Positions 8,830-17,448 of a DNA stretch of 64,000 nucleotides are shown in pieces. Numbering within the stretch: position 1 is the first letter of the stretch; each line of letters starts with the position of its first letter. The stretch is from Rhizobium sp. SL42 (GTDB taxonomy: Bacteria > Pseudomonadota > Alphaproteobacteria > Rhizobiales > Rhizobiaceae). A program made the position numbers and the translations under genes. Under the pieces are notes generated by a model. The model had not been told where the DNA came from. It did no database searches and saw only the letters and a list, made by a program, of their open reading frames with translations. Where the stretch lies: NCBI RefSeq assembly GCF_021729845.1, contig NZ_CP063397.1, positions 2,494,001 to 2,558,000 of the forward strand, in the 5' to 3' direction.

Positions 8830-9633
8830 CTATCGCCCCTGGAACCGTGGCCGGCGTCGTTCGACGAATGCACTGCGCCCTTCCGCATAGTCCGCACTTT
8901 CGAAAGTCTGGGCACCGATGATCTCGGCCTCGCGCAGCAAATCCTCGTCGGCCTGTTCGACGGCGCGCAGCGCAAGCTTGGAAGCGCGCACCGACAGCGG
9001 TGCATTTGCGGCGATCGTCTGGGCCAGTGCCAGGACCCGGTCGTCGAGCGTGTCAGCTTCTGTAACCTCCTGCAGGAAGCCGCATTGCTTGAGATCCAAG
9101 GCCCCGAAGCTCGCTCCGGTAAACAGCGCCTTGCGGGCCAGCTGCGATCCAAGGCCCCGGACAAAGTCCTGGATTGCGTCGGCGGGGTAGGCGAGGCCAA
9201 GGCGGGCGGCCGGCACGGCAAAGCTCGTATCGGACGATGCAAGCCTGAGGTCGGCGGCGGCCGCAAGCCCGAAGCCGCCGCCGTAGCAGATCCCCCGGAT
9301 CGCTGCGATCACCGGAACCGGTGCTTCGCGGACCGCCGAAAAGGCGCGGCTGTTGGCCGCTTCGTAGATCTGCGCCGTCTTGCTGTCTTTGCGAACCACG
9401 GCGAATTCCGAGATATCCGCGCCGGCGCTGAAGTCCTGTCTGCCGCCGCCCTGCATCACGATCACGCGCGCGTCCGCCTTGCCGTGCAGCCAGCGCAGGG
9501 CATCCGGGATTGCCTGCCACATTGCACCGGAAATCGCATTCTTGCGGATGGGGTTGTCGATGAGCAGGAAACCGGTTCCGTCCTCGCAGGACGCCTTGAT
9601 TTGACCATTGGCAAACTCACTGATGCGTTTCAT
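8830..9633 (-). CDS. Enoyl-CoA hydratase/isomerase family protein
   Basis: A 267-residue crotonase-fold protein acting on acyl-CoA thioesters, most simply hydrating trans-2-enoyl-CoA. The CoA-binding and oxyanion-hole segments are visible: FSAGADISEF and AIRGICYGGGFGLAAAADLRLAS. Of the two glutamates expected in true hydratases, the position after the second oxyanion motif is not clearly a Glu, so isomerase or another crotonase activity is possible. The open frame continues 60 codons upstream, but the ATG at 9633 (MKRISEFANGQ) fits homologues and leaves room for the divergent cysE promoter. Confidence 0.85.
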   Translation of the reverse strand: MKRISEFANGQIKASCEDGTGFLLIDNPIRKNAISGAMWQAIPDALRWLHGKADARVIVMQGGGRQDFSAGADISEFAVVRKDSKTAQIYEAANSRAFSAVREAPVPVIAAIRGICYGGGFGLAAAADLRLASSDTSFAVPAARLGLAYPADAIQDFVRGLGSQLARKALFTGASFGALDLKQCGFLQEVTEADTLDDRVLALAQTIAANAPLSVRASKLALRAVEQADEDLLREAEIIGAQTFESADYAEGRSAFVERRRPRFQGR

Positions 9634-9647
9634 TTTTAGAAGTCCAT

Positions 9648-9677
9648 TTGAGTTCGGGGCGGGTTGGATTATATACT
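9648..9677 (+). promoter_or_regulatory. Probable sigma-70 promoter of cysE
   Basis: TTGAGT and TATACT are separated by 18 bp, 30 bp before the cysE ATG, in the gap between cysE and the divergent enoyl-CoA hydratase gene. Confidence 0.55.
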
Positions 9678-9706
9678 GCGCACTGAGACAAACGAGGAGA
9701 CCGGAA

Positions 9707-10531
9707 ATGGTCGCACAGAACGACGCCCTCAAGGTGGATGTGGTCAAGTCGATGGACCCGATCTGGGACAGCCTTCGGCATGAAGCCCGCACGGCCGCCG
9801 ATCGCGATTCCATGCTCGCGGCATTTTTCCATTCGACCGTGCTCAGCCACCGTTCGCTCGAAGACTGCGTCGTCTACCGTATCTGTGAACGCCTCGATCA
9901 TACCGATCTGCCCGCCATCGTTCTGCGCCAGGCCTTTGACGAGATGCTGGCGGACTGGCCGGAATGGGGGTCGATCCTGCGCGTCGATATCCAGGCCGTC
10001 TACGACCGCGATCCCGCCTGCACCCGCTTTATCGAGCCGGTCCTTTACTTCAAGGGTTTCCATTCGATCCAGACCCATCGTCTGGCCCATTGGCTGTGGA
10101 ACCGAGGCCGCCGCGATTTCGCGCTTTATCTGCAGAGCCGGTCTTCGAATATCTTCCAGACGGACATCAATCCAGCTGCCCGGATCGGCAAGGGCATCTT
10201 TCTTGATCATGCCACCGGCCTTGTCGTTGGTGAAACCGCACGGATCGGCGACAACGTTTCGATCCTTCACGGTGTCACGCTTGGCGGCACGGGCAAGGAG
10301 GGCGCCGACCGTCATCCGAAGATCGGCGACGGCGTGATGATCGGTGCCGGCGCCAAGGTGCTCGGCAATATCGAGATCGGTTGCTGCTCGCGCATTGCGG
10401 CCGGATCGGTTGTCTTGAAGCCGGTGCCCTCCGCCGTCACCGTCGCCGGTGTGCCCGCCCGCATCGTTGGTGAAGCGGGCTGTGCCGAACCGTCGCGTTC
10501 GATGGACCAGATGATTATATCTGACGACTGA
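9707..10531 (+). CDS. cysE: Serine O-acetyltransferase
   Basis: This enzyme makes O-acetyl-L-serine from serine and acetyl-CoA, the committed step of cysteine synthesis. The 274-residue protein has an all-helical N-terminal half (SATase_N) and a left-handed beta-helix with hexapeptide repeats from about residue 165. Visible marks are the HRLAHWLWNRGRRDFA helix, DHATGLVVGETA, the HGVTLGGTGK loop and DRHPKIGDGVMIGAGAKVLG. A GAGGAGA ribosome site precedes the ATG at 9707; the upstream open frame is noncoding. The length and C-terminal tail (ending SDD) fit the feedback-inhibited class, whose tail binds CysK. It lies close to metC, another sulfur amino acid gene, but is separately transcribed. 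Confidence 0.95.
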   Translation: MVAQNDALKVDVVKSMDPIWDSLRHEARTAADRDSMLAAFFHSTVLSHRSLEDCVVYRICERLDHTDLPAIVLRQAFDEMLADWPEWGSILRVDIQAVYDRDPACTRFIEPVLYFKGFHSIQTHRLAHWLWNRGRRDFALYLQSRSSNIFQTDINPAARIGKGIFLDHATGLVVGETARIGDNVSILHGVTLGGTGKEGADRHPKIGDGVMIGAGAKVLGNIEIGCCSRIAAGSVVLKPVPSAVTVAGVPARIVGEAGCAEPSRSMDQMIISDD

Positions 10532-10656
10532 GCGGAGATCGTATCATCGGTGCATGATCGCGCATTGATGGGACAAACTTGCCTTTGCGTCTTTACATCG
10601 GCGGAAAGGCCATGCCACAAGCGGCGCAAATCAAAGACAGCCGATGGAGAGACAGC

Positions 10657-10860
10657 GTGAAACCTGACGAAATCAAGAAGCTCGACGCCTATTTCAAGCG
10701 CACTTTCAACCCTTCCATGGTCGTCAAGGCCCGCCCGCGCAAGGATGACTCGGCCGAGGTCTATGTCGGCGACGAGTTTCTCGGCGTTGTCTTCAAGGAC
10801 GAGGAAGATGGCGATCTGTCCTATAATTTCTCGATGGCGATCCTTGACGTCGATCTGTGA
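10657..10860 (+). CDS. DUF3126 family small protein
   Basis: A 67-residue acidic/basic mixed protein with the typical opening VKPDEIKKLDAYFKRTFN and a beta-rich middle (VYVGDEFLGVVFKDEEDGD). The GTG start at 10657 is preceded by GGAGAG; the in-frame ATG 26 codons upstream would add residues not seen in this family. DUF3126 is a conserved alphaproteobacterial family of unknown function. It lies 125 bp after cysE and ends before a strong terminator, so it may share the cysE transcript. Confidence 0.85.
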   Translation: MKPDEIKKLDAYFKRTFNPSMVVKARPRKDDSAEVYVGDEFLGVVFKDEEDGDLSYNFSMAILDVDL

Positions 10861-10921
10861 TTTTCGGCTGAAGCCTTAGGTTGAAGGCGAGCTAATATAT
10901 ATCTTGCCATTCAATGATGTG

Positions 10922-10954
10922 GGGCCGCCTCGGGAGAGGTCGGCCCTTTTCTTT
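10922..10954 (+). terminator. Rho-independent terminator after DUF3126 gene
   Basis: GGGCCGCCTC pairs with GAGGTCGGCCC (one bulged T) around a GGGA loop, followed by TTTTCTTT. Confidence 0.85.
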
Positions 10955-10999
10955 GCGAGGAAATACAACCAAGGATATTTGTGCGATGCACAATTCTAC

Positions 11000-11027
11000 T
11001 TGACGGCATTTGTGCGGCTGCTATGTT
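11000..11027 (+). promoter_or_regulatory. Probable promoter of the phasin gene
   Basis: TTGACG and TATGTT are spaced by 16 bp, with the -10 box 37 bp before the phasin ATG. Confidence 0.5.
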
Positions 11028-11064
11028 TTAAACCTCTGAAATAAAGCGCTGACGGAGGACGCAA

Positions 11065-11412
11065 ATGATCAATTTTGATGAAGCCAACAAGAAGGGCAAG
11101 GAAGCCATGGAAGGCATGCTGAAGAACTATTCGGAAGTGACGAAGGGTTTCCAGGCAATTGCAGCCGAGGCGACCGACTATTCGAAGAAGTCATTTCAGG
11201 ACGTCGCGTCTTTCATGGAATCTCTCACCAGCGTGAAGAGCATGGAAGCGGCCTTCGAATTGCAGACCAGCTTCATGAAATCCTCCTATGAGGGCTTCAT
11301 CGCCGAGGCGACCAAGATGGGCGAGATGTATTCCGAACTCGCAAAGACGGTCTACAAGCCCTATGAGGCGCCGCTGGGTAAATCGATCGTGCCTTTCTCC
11401 ACCGCCGCTTGA
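11065..11412 (+). CDS. Phasin family protein
   Basis: A 115-residue, almost entirely helical protein rich in Ala, Lys, Glu and Ser. It has the phasin pattern of amphipathic heptads (GFQAIAAEATDYSKKSFQD, AAFELQTSFMKSSYEGFIAEA) and the common SVKSMEAAFELQT segment. Phasins coat polyhydroxyalkanoate granules in the cytoplasm; some small ones act as stress-linked chaperone-like proteins. No PHA synthesis gene is present in this window, so granule binding is inferred from family only. It has its own promoter and a likely terminator. Confidence 0.88.
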   Translation: MINFDEANKKGKEAMEGMLKNYSEVTKGFQAIAAEATDYSKKSFQDVASFMESLTSVKSMEAAFELQTSFMKSSYEGFIAEATKMGEMYSELAKTVYKPYEAPLGKSIVPFSTAA

Positions 11413-11436
11413 TCGAACCTTGCGCGTACCATGTGA

Positions 11437-11463
11437 GACCGGTCGTGCCATGCACGGCCGGTC
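11437..11463 (+). terminator. Likely terminator after phasin gene
   Basis: A 12-bp stem with one G-U pair and a CAT loop lies 25 bp after the phasin stop. The following T tract is poor, so termination efficiency is uncertain. Confidence 0.55.
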
Positions 11464-11524
11464 TTGCCATTTGTGGCCTCTGGTATAACCTATAATTTCA
11501 TTTTGTTGGGCTTTCCGACCCGCG

Positions 11525-11537
11525 TGACAAATTGTCA
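11525..11537. repeat. 13-bp palindrome upstream of clpS
   Basis: TGACAAATTGTCA is a perfect palindrome about a central A, located 117 bp before the clpS ATG in the 240-bp phasin-clpS gap. It has the size and symmetry of a small operator; I cannot name a regulator. Confidence 0.35.
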
Positions 11538-11653
11538 TCGACATCGATCGGGGGGCTTAAAATCACCGAATTAAGAACTACCTTACTGTGCTGAATGTTC
11601 GTCCGCCTTGCTGCGTAACGGCAAACAGGCCGGACAACGGAGAATGAACTGAA

Positions 11654-12001
11654 ATGATCGCTAAGCCGGTCTTCATGCAAAGCCAGCGCGACGGGGACAA
11701 TGCCAACCGCGGCACCTCGGTCATCACGCGCACCAAGCCGAAGACAAAGAAGCCGAATTTGTATCGCGTCCTGCTTCTCAACGACGACTACACCCCGATG
11801 GAATTTGTCATCCACATCCTGGAGCGCTTTTTTCAGAAGGATAGGGAGGCCGCCACACGCATCATGTTGCAGGTCCACAATCACGGTGTGGGCGAGTGTG
11901 GTGTCTTTACCTACGAAGTTGCCGAGACCAAGGTGAGTCAGGTGATGGATTTCGCAAGGCAGCATGAGCATCCGCTTCAGTGTGTCATGGAAAAAAAGTG
12001 A
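11654..12001 (+). CDS. clpS: ATP-dependent Clp protease adaptor ClpS
   Basis: ClpS binds the N-domain of ClpA and presents N-degron substrates to ClpAP. The 115-residue protein has a flexible basic N-terminal arm and the core [25 protein letters not shown]. The NDD..TPMEFV groove binds destabilising N-terminal residues, and the [20 protein letters not shown] strand contacts ClpA. Rhizobia often have two ClpS paralogues; this one, next to clpA, corresponds to the main one. A GGAG lies 12 nt before the ATG. It is followed nine bases later by clpA, so they form an operon. Confidence 0.96.
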   Translation: MIAKPVFMQSQRDGDNANRGTSVITRTKPKTKKPNLYRVLLLNDDYTPMEFVIHILERFFQKDREAATRIMLQVHNHGVGECGVFTYEVAETKVSQVMDFARQHEHPLQCVMEKK

Positions 12002-12010
12002 GGACCAGAC

Positions 12011-14485
12011 GTGCCAACATTTTCTCCCAGCCTCGAAAAAGCGCTGCATCAGGCACTGACCTACGCCAACGAGCGCCATCATGAATATGCGACGCTCGAA
12101 CATCTGCTTCTGGCGTTGATCGACGATGCCGATGCAGCGGCGGTGATGGGGGCGTGCAACGTCAACCTCGATGCGTTGCGCAAGAATGTCTCCGAATATG
12201 TCGACAACGATCTTTCCAACCTGATCACCGGTTATGACGAAGACTCCAAGCCCACGTCCGGCTTCCAGCGCGTCATCCAGCGGGCTGTGATCCATGTCCA
12301 ATCTTCCGGTCGCGAAGAAGTGACCGGCGCAAACGTGCTGGTGGCGATCTTTGCCGAGCGCGAGAGCCATGCTGCCTATTTCCTGCAGGAACAGGAAATG
12401 ACCCGGTATGACGCCGTCAACTACATCTCTCACGGCATAGGCAAGCGCCCCGGGGCCTCCCAAGTTCGCAGCCCACGCGGCGCTGAGGAAGGCGAGGCCG
12501 AGGCCAAGCCCGGTCGCGAGCAGGAAGAGGGCGCCGCCAAGGGCAAGCAGGAAGCACTCAAGGCCTATTGCGTCAACCTGAATGAGAAGGCCAAGACCGG
12601 CAAGATCGATCCGCTGATCGGTCGTCATTCGGAAGTCAACCGCACGATCCAGGTCCTGTGCCGCCGTTCCAAGAACAATCCGCTCTATGTCGGTGATCCC
12701 GGCGTCGGCAAGACGGCGATCGCCGAAGGCCTTGCCAAGCGCATCGTCGAAGGCAAGGTGCCGGAAGCACTGGCGGATGCCACCATCTTCTCGCTCGATA
12801 TGGGCACGCTGCTCGCCGGTACCCGCTATCGCGGTGACTTCGAGGAACGCCTGAAGCAGGTCGTCAAGGAACTTGAAGACTATCCGGGTGCCGTTCTCTT
12901 CATTGATGAGATCCACACCGTTATCGGTGCCGGCGCCACCTCGGGCGGCGCTATGGATGCATCGAACCTGCTGAAGCCGGCGCTGTCTTCGGGGGCGATC
13001 CGTTGCATCGGCTCGACCACCTACAAGGAATACCGCCAGTTCTTCGAAAAGGACCGGGCGCTGGTTCGCCGCTTCCAGAAGATCGACGTCAACGAGCCGT
13101 CGATCGACGACGCGATCGAGATCATGAAGGGCCTCAAGCCCTATTTCGAAGACTATCACAAGCTGCGTTACACCAACGAGGCGATCAAGTCGGCCGTCGA
13201 GCTCTCGGCCCGCTACATCTCCGACCGCAAGCTGCCGGACAAGGCGATCGACGTGATCGACGAGACCGGTGCGGCCCAGATGCTGCTGCCGGCCTCCAAG
13301 CGCCGCAAGCTGATCACCGAGAAGGAGATCGAGGTCACCATCGCAACGATGGCGCGCATCCCGCCCAAGACGGTTTCCAAGGATGACGAGATGGTTCTCG
13401 CCAACCTCGAAAAGGAACTGCGTTCCGTCGTCTATGGCCAGGACAATGCGATCGAGGCGCTGTCGACCGCGATCAAGCTGGCCCGTGCCGGCCTGCGCGA
13501 ACCGAACAAACCGATCGGCTCCTACGTCTTCTCCGGCCCGACCGGCGTCGGCAAGACGGAAGTGGCAAAGCAGCTTGCCGCCTCGCTCGGTGTCGAGATG
13601 CTGCGCTTCGACATGTCGGAATACATGGAGCGGCACACGGTTTCGCGCCTGCTCGGTGCGCCTCCCGGCTATGTCGGCTTCGACCAGGGCGGCCTGCTGA
13701 CCGACGGTGTCGATCAGCATCCGCATTCCGTGGTCCTGCTTGACGAAATCGAGAAGGCGCATCCGGATATCTACAATATCCTGCTGCAGGTCATGGACCA
13801 CGGTTCGCTGACCGACCACAACGGCAAGAAGATCGACTTCCGCAACGTCATCCTGATCATGACGACCAATGCGGGTGCATCGGAAATGGCGAAGTCGGCG
13901 ATCGGCTTCGGCTCGTCGAAGCGCACCGGCGAGGATGAGGAGGCGATCAACCGCCTGTTCACGCCGGAGTTCCGCAACCGTCTCGACGCGATCATCCCGT
14001 TCGCGCCGCTGCCGAGCGAGGTCATCCACAAGGTCGTGCAGAAGTTCGTCATGCAGCTGGAAGCACAGCTTTCGGAACGCGGCGTGACCTTCGATCTGTC
14101 CGAACCGGCCATCGCCTGGCTCGCAACCCGTGGCTACGACGAGAAGATGGGTGCGCGTCCGCTGGGTCGTGTCATCCAGGAGCACATCAAGAAGCCGCTC
14201 GCCAATGAGATCCTGTTTGGCAAGCTGAAGAAGGGTGGTCTGGTCAAGGTCGGCGTGAAGAAGGATGCCGCCGGCGAAGAGGTTCTCGATCTGGCAGCCA
14301 TTGCCGAACTGGCGCCCGTCAAGCCGAAGCCGGAAGCCGAGGTCGTGGCCGAAAAGCCGGTGAAGGCCAAGAGGAAGCCTGCAGCCAAGGCTGTTGTCGC
14401 TGAGGATGATGGCGATACTGCCGTGATCGAAGCGCCGAAGCCGGCCAAGCGCAGCGCCGTGCCCAAGGTGCCGAAGAAGAAATAA
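12011..14485 (+). CDS. clpA: ATP-dependent Clp protease ATP-binding subunit ClpA
   Basis: This is the hexameric AAA+ unfoldase that feeds substrates into ClpP. In 824 residues it has an N-terminal Clp_N repeat pair (LEHLLLALIDD near 31), Walker A of the first ATPase at about 228-235 (GDPGVGKT), the DEIHTVIGAG Walker B region, and a second Walker A at about 509-516 (GPTGVGKT) with the EKAHPDIYN segment. The start is GTG at 12011. Compared with about 758 residues in E. coli, the excess is mostly a Lys/Pro/Ala/Val-rich tail after residue 768, plus a charged linker rich in Glu/Lys/Gly near residue 160-180. It lacks the long coiled coil of ClpB. Confidence 0.97.
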   Translation: MPTFSPSLEKALHQALTYANERHHEYATLEHLLLALIDDADAAAVMGACNVNLDALRKNVSEYVDNDLSNLITGYDEDSKPTSGFQRVIQRAVIHVQSSGREEVTGANVLVAIFAERESHAAYFLQEQEMTRYDAVNYISHGIGKRPGASQVRSPRGAEEGEAEAKPGREQEEGAAKGKQEALKAYCVNLNEKAKTGKIDPLIGRHSEVNRTIQVLCRRSKNNPLYVGDPGVGKTAIAEGLAKRIVEGKVPEALADATIFSLDMGTLLAGTRYRGDFEERLKQVVKELEDYPGAVLFIDEIHTVIGAGATSGGAMDASNLLKPALSSGAIRCIGSTTYKEYRQFFEKDRALVRRFQKIDVNEPSIDDAIEIMKGLKPYFEDYHKLRYTNEAIKSAVELSARYISDRKLPDKAIDVIDETGAAQMLLPASKRRKLITEKEIEVTIATMARIPPKTVSKDDEMVLANLEKELRSVVYGQDNAIEALSTAIKLARAGLREPNKPIGSYVFSGPTGVGKTEVAKQLAASLGVEMLRFDMSEYMERHTVSRLLGAPPGYVGFDQGGLLTDGVDQHPHSVVLLDEIEKAHPDIYNILLQVMDHGSLTDHNGKKIDFRNVILIMTTNAGASEMAKSAIGFGSSKRTGEDEEAINRLFTPEFRNRLDAIIPFAPLPSEVIHKVVQKFVMQLEAQLSERGVTFDLSEPAIAWLATRGYDEKMGARPLGRVIQEHIKKPLANEILFGKLKKGGLVKVGVKKDAAGEEVLDLAAIAELAPVKPKPEAEVVAEKPVKAKRKPAAKAVVAEDDGDTAVIEAPKPAKRSAVPKVPKKK

Positions 14486-14511
14486 GCGTTACGTTACGCT
14501 CAGACAAACCG

Positions 14512-14540
14512 GTGCCGGGCAATGCCCGGCACTTCTTTTT
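14512..14540 (+). terminator. Rho-independent terminator after clpA
   Basis: A perfect 9-bp stem GTGCCGGGC/GCCCGGCAC with AAT loop is followed by TTCTTTTT. Confidence 0.9.
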
Positions 14541-14558
14541 GCCGCATCGGAAAAGTGC

Positions 14559-15326
14559 ATGTCTTCGGTTTCTTCTGACCTGTCCCAGGCCCGCTGGTTT
14601 CTTGCCGGCATGCGCGGTCTTTTCAGTCTCCCTGCCATCATCCTGATGGTTTCCTTCGTCGGCTTTTCGGCCTTTGCCCTGGAATCCGGTATCAGCCGTT
14701 CCGAGGCGATGTTCATGACGGCGATGGTCTGGGCGCTGCCGGCCAAGATGATCCTGATCGGTACGATGACCAGCGGCGCCAATCTTCTGGCTGTGTTTCT
14801 AGCTGTCTCGCTGTCCTCCATTCGGCTGATGCCGATGGTGGCCTCGCTGGTGCCCGAAATGCGCACGTCGCGCACGCCCACATGGCTTTTGTTGGTGCTG
14901 TCGCATTTCGTCGCGATCACCGCATGGGTCTTTGCCATGGGCCGTTTCAAGGATGTGCCGCGTGAGGGTCGGGTTGCCTTCTTTGCCGGTTTCGGCATCA
15001 CGCTGGTGACCGTCAACACAGCTCTGGTTGGCGTCTGCTATGGTCTGGTTGCAGCCTTTCCGCCCGTTGTCGCGGCCGTGCTGTTTTTCCTCACGCCCGT
15101 GTATTTCATCGCCTCGATCTGGGCGACCGGACGCCAGTCCGTCGTCAAGATCGCCTTTGTCATTGGCGTTGTCTCCGGCCCGTTACTGGCGTTGCTGGTG
15201 CCGGGTTTCGATATCCTGATCGCCGGGCTGGGCGGTGGCACGCTGGCCTATCTGGTCGACCGTCATCTGGTGCGCGGCAAGAAGCCCCTGCAGATGCCAC
15301 AGGTTTCGGCGGAGGAGGTGCTGTGA
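14559..15326 (+). CDS. azlC: AzlC family branched-chain amino acid exporter, large subunit
   Basis: A 255-residue membrane protein with about five to six hydrophobic segments and the AzlC family regions SRSEAMFMTAMVWALPAKM, SLSSIRLMPM and FFLTPVYFIASIW. With the AzlD partner it forms an exporter for branched-chain or related amino acids (AzlCD/BrnFE type). The ATG lies 19 bp after the clpA terminator. Its TGA overlaps the ATG of the next gene by one base, the usual azlC-azlD arrangement. The real substrate cannot be read from the sequence. Confidence 0.9.
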   Translation: MSSVSSDLSQARWFLAGMRGLFSLPAIILMVSFVGFSAFALESGISRSEAMFMTAMVWALPAKMILIGTMTSGANLLAVFLAVSLSSIRLMPMVASLVPEMRTSRTPTWLLLVLSHFVAITAWVFAMGRFKDVPREGRVAFFAGFGITLVTVNTALVGVCYGLVAAFPPVVAAVLFFLTPVYFIASIWATGRQSVVKIAFVIGVVSGPLLALLVPGFDILIAGLGGGTLAYLVDRHLVRGKKPLQMPQVSAEEVL

Positions 15327-15655
15327 TGGCGGACTACGGTTTGTATCTTGTGATCATCGTGGCCGGTTGGCTTGCGACCGACATGTGGCGCTGGCTCGGG
15401 GTGATCGCCGGCAATCGGTTGCAGGAAGGTTCGGAAGCGTTGGCCTGGGTGAGGGCGGTCGCAACCGCGCTGGTGATGGCGGTCACGGCCAAGCTGATCG
15501 TCTTCCCGGCCGGGACGCTTGAAAGTTCACCACTTTGGCTGCGGCTGACCGCAGCCGGCGTCGGGTTTGGCGCATTTCTGCTGTTCGGCCAGCGTGTCAT
15601 CGTCGGCGTGATCGTGCCGCTGGCGATCCTGGCGGCCGGCCTGCTCTGGCTTTAG
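15326..15655 (+). CDS. azlD: AzlD domain protein, small subunit of branched-chain amino acid exporter
   Basis: A 109-residue protein with three to four membrane segments (LYLVIIVAGWLATDMW, ALVMAVTAKLIVFPAG, VIVGVIVPLAILAAGLLWL), matching AzlD. It pairs with AzlC in the inner membrane. The ATG at 15326 overlaps the azlC stop by one base and is preceded by GGAGGAGG at seven bases; a GTG one codon upstream is possible but less well placed. Confidence 0.88.
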   Translation: MADYGLYLVIIVAGWLATDMWRWLGVIAGNRLQEGSEALAWVRAVATALVMAVTAKLIVFPAGTLESSPLWLRLTAAGVGFGAFLLFGQRVIVGVIVPLAILAAGLLWL

Positions 15656-15742
15656 GTTTGGTGCATTCCTGGCCTTTCGTCAGAAGCGGGAATGCCCTTG
15701 CCACATTGTCACGCCAGCCGTGACGCAGGCTTCAAGTGAGGT

Positions 15743-16168
15743 TCAAAGCGCTGCCTTGATCTTCTCGGCATTGGCCTTCAGCACTTCGATATCCTCCATG
15801 CCGCCGGAATGCGGCTTCAACGGCAGGCCCTCATGGCGCGGGATGACGTGGAAATGCAGGTGGAAGACGGTCTGACCGGCCGCCGGTTCGTTGAACTGCG
15901 CGACATAGACGCCGTCTGCGTCAAACGCTTCCTTGGCTGCGCTGGCAAGTTTCTGCACCACGGGCATCAGCTTGACCAGAACGGCCGGGTCGGCATCGAG
16001 CAGATTGCGCGAACCCCGTTTCGGGATGACCAGAAGATGCCCCGGCGCCTGCGGCATGACGTCCATGAAGGCAAGCGTGTCGGCGTCTTCATAGAGCTTT
16101 ACCGAGGGAATTTCGCCCTTCAGGATCTTGGCGAAGATGTTGTTCGGATCGTAGGCGGAAATGCTCAT
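15743..16168 (-). CDS. HIT family nucleotide hydrolase/transferase (Hint-like)
   Basis: A 141-residue histidine-triad protein. The motif H-x-H-x-H appears as VFHLHFHVIPR; the middle catalytic histidine attacks the nucleotide alpha-phosphate. The N-terminal half has the usual NIFAKILKGEIPSVKLYEDADTLAFMD opening and PGHLLVIPKR strand. Hint proteins cleave nucleoside phosphoramidates such as adenylated lysine. The gene is transcribed alone, convergent with azlD. Confidence 0.93.
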   Translation of the reverse strand: MSISAYDPNNIFAKILKGEIPSVKLYEDADTLAFMDVMPQAPGHLLVIPKRGSRNLLDADPAVLVKLMPVVQKLASAAKEAFDADGVYVAQFNEPAAGQTVFHLHFHVIPRHEGLPLKPHSGGMEDIEVLKANAEKIKAAL

Positions 16169-16238
16169 TGTCTGTCTCCTCGATTGTGAAGGCCATTAAA
16201 GGCAAGCCGTGCACCGGATCAAGCCGGCCGGTAGTGAC

Positions 16239-17438
16239 CTAGTCGTCGAATTCTTCGCCGTCGCTTGGCTGTCGCTCCCCCTTGCGAAAGGGAGTGTGGT
16301 CGCCCAGGTAGTCGCCGATCTGCGCCACTTCGCGCCGTTCGTGCTCGAGATAATCGGCCACGGCACGCCGCAGACCGGCATGGGCGATGAAATGCGCCGA
16401 ATGCGTGACGACCGGTTGGTAGCCACGCGCCAGCTTGTGTTCCCCTTGCGCGCCGGCCTCGACGCGCGCAAGCCCCTTGGCGAGGGCAAAATCGATCGCC
16501 TGATGATAGCAGACCTCGAAATGCAGATAGGGATGGTCTTCGATACAGCCCCAGTGACGGCCGTAGAGCGCGTCCGCGCCGATGAAATTGATCGCACCGG
16601 CGATATAGCGGCCTTCGCGCCTGGCCATCACCAGCAAGACGTCGTCGGCCATGCGTTCGCCGATCAGCGAATAGAAGTCACGGGTCAGGTAGGGACGACC
16701 CCATTTGCGGCTGCCGGTATCCATGTAGAAGGTGAAGAACTGATCCCAGATCTCCTCGGTCAGATCCTTGCCGGTCAACCAGTCGATCGTGATGCCGTTT
16801 GCGAGCGCATTGCGGCGCTCCTTGCGCAGGTTCTTGCGCTTGGAAGACGACAGCTCTGCCAGAAAGGCCTCGTGGTCCCGGTAGCCCTTGTTGAGGAAGT
16901 GGAACTGCTGGTCCATGCGATGCAGAAATCCAGCTTGCGTAAGGGAAGAAAGCTCGTCATGGGGAAGGAATGTCACATGCGCCGAGGACAGGCCGAGCTC
17001 CGATGTTACCTGCCTGAGGCCCTGCGCCAGCGGTGCTGAAACACGGCCCCTGTCTTGTCCCTCGCGCACCAGAAGTCGCGGGCCTGTGGCAGGCGTGAAA
17101 GGGGTGCATGCCTGGAGCTTGGGGTAGTAATTTCCCCCGGCGCGCCGGAAGGCATCGGCCCAGCTGTGGTCGAAGACATACTCCCCCTGGCTGTGGCTTT
17201 TCAGATAACAGGGAATTGCCCCGACAAGCTCGTCGTCTTCCTCGAGCAACAGGTGGTGACCGAGCCAGCCGGTTTCGGCGACTGCCGAGCCGGACTCCTC
17301 CAGCGACGACAGGAAGGCATGCGAGCTGAAGGGATTGTAGTTTGGTCCGGAGCGCGAGGCCCCGGACAGTTTTGCCCATTTCGCCGGATCAATCTCCGAG
17401 AAGGAACGGACTATGCGGATCGTCACCTCGTCTGCCAT
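16239..17438 (-). CDS. GNAT-like N-acyltransferase (DUF482 / peptidogalycan family)
   Basis: A 399-residue protein with two GNAT-like halves, matching the DUF482 (COG3146) family of putative acyltransferases. Typical segments are NPFSSHAFLSSLEESG, FDHSWADAFRRAGGNYYPKLQACTPFTPATGPRLL, a central KRKNLRKERR helix, and GRHWGCIEDHPYLHFEVCYHQAIDFA with EAGAQGEHKLARGY near the end. Substrates of the family are not established. The ATG at 17438 has GGGAG five bases upstream; an in-frame TTG six codons earlier is possible. It lies ten bases after the GDPD stop, so it is the third gene of a ridA-GDPD-DUF482 operon. Confidence 0.85.
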   Translation of the reverse strand: MADEVTIRIVRSFSEIDPAKWAKLSGASRSGPNYNPFSSHAFLSSLEESGSAVAETGWLGHHLLLEEDDELVGAIPCYLKSHSQGEYVFDHSWADAFRRAGGNYYPKLQACTPFTPATGPRLLVREGQDRGRVSAPLAQGLRQVTSELGLSSAHVTFLPHDELSSLTQAGFLHRMDQQFHFLNKGYRDHEAFLAELSSSKRKNLRKERRNALANGITIDWLTGKDLTEEIWDQFFTFYMDTGSRKWGRPYLTRDFYSLIGERMADDVLLVMARREGRYIAGAINFIGADALYGRHWGCIEDHPYLHFEVCYHQAIDFALAKGLARVEAGAQGEHKLARGYQPVVTHSAHFIAHAGLRRAVADYLEHERREVAQIGDYLGDHTPFRKGERQPSDGEEFDD

Positions 17439-17448
17439 GGATCTCCCG

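Noticed and set aside
11498..14185. An 895-codon open frame on the minus strand
   Set aside because: It is the antisense shadow of clpS and clpA, whose domains are complete and unmistakable.
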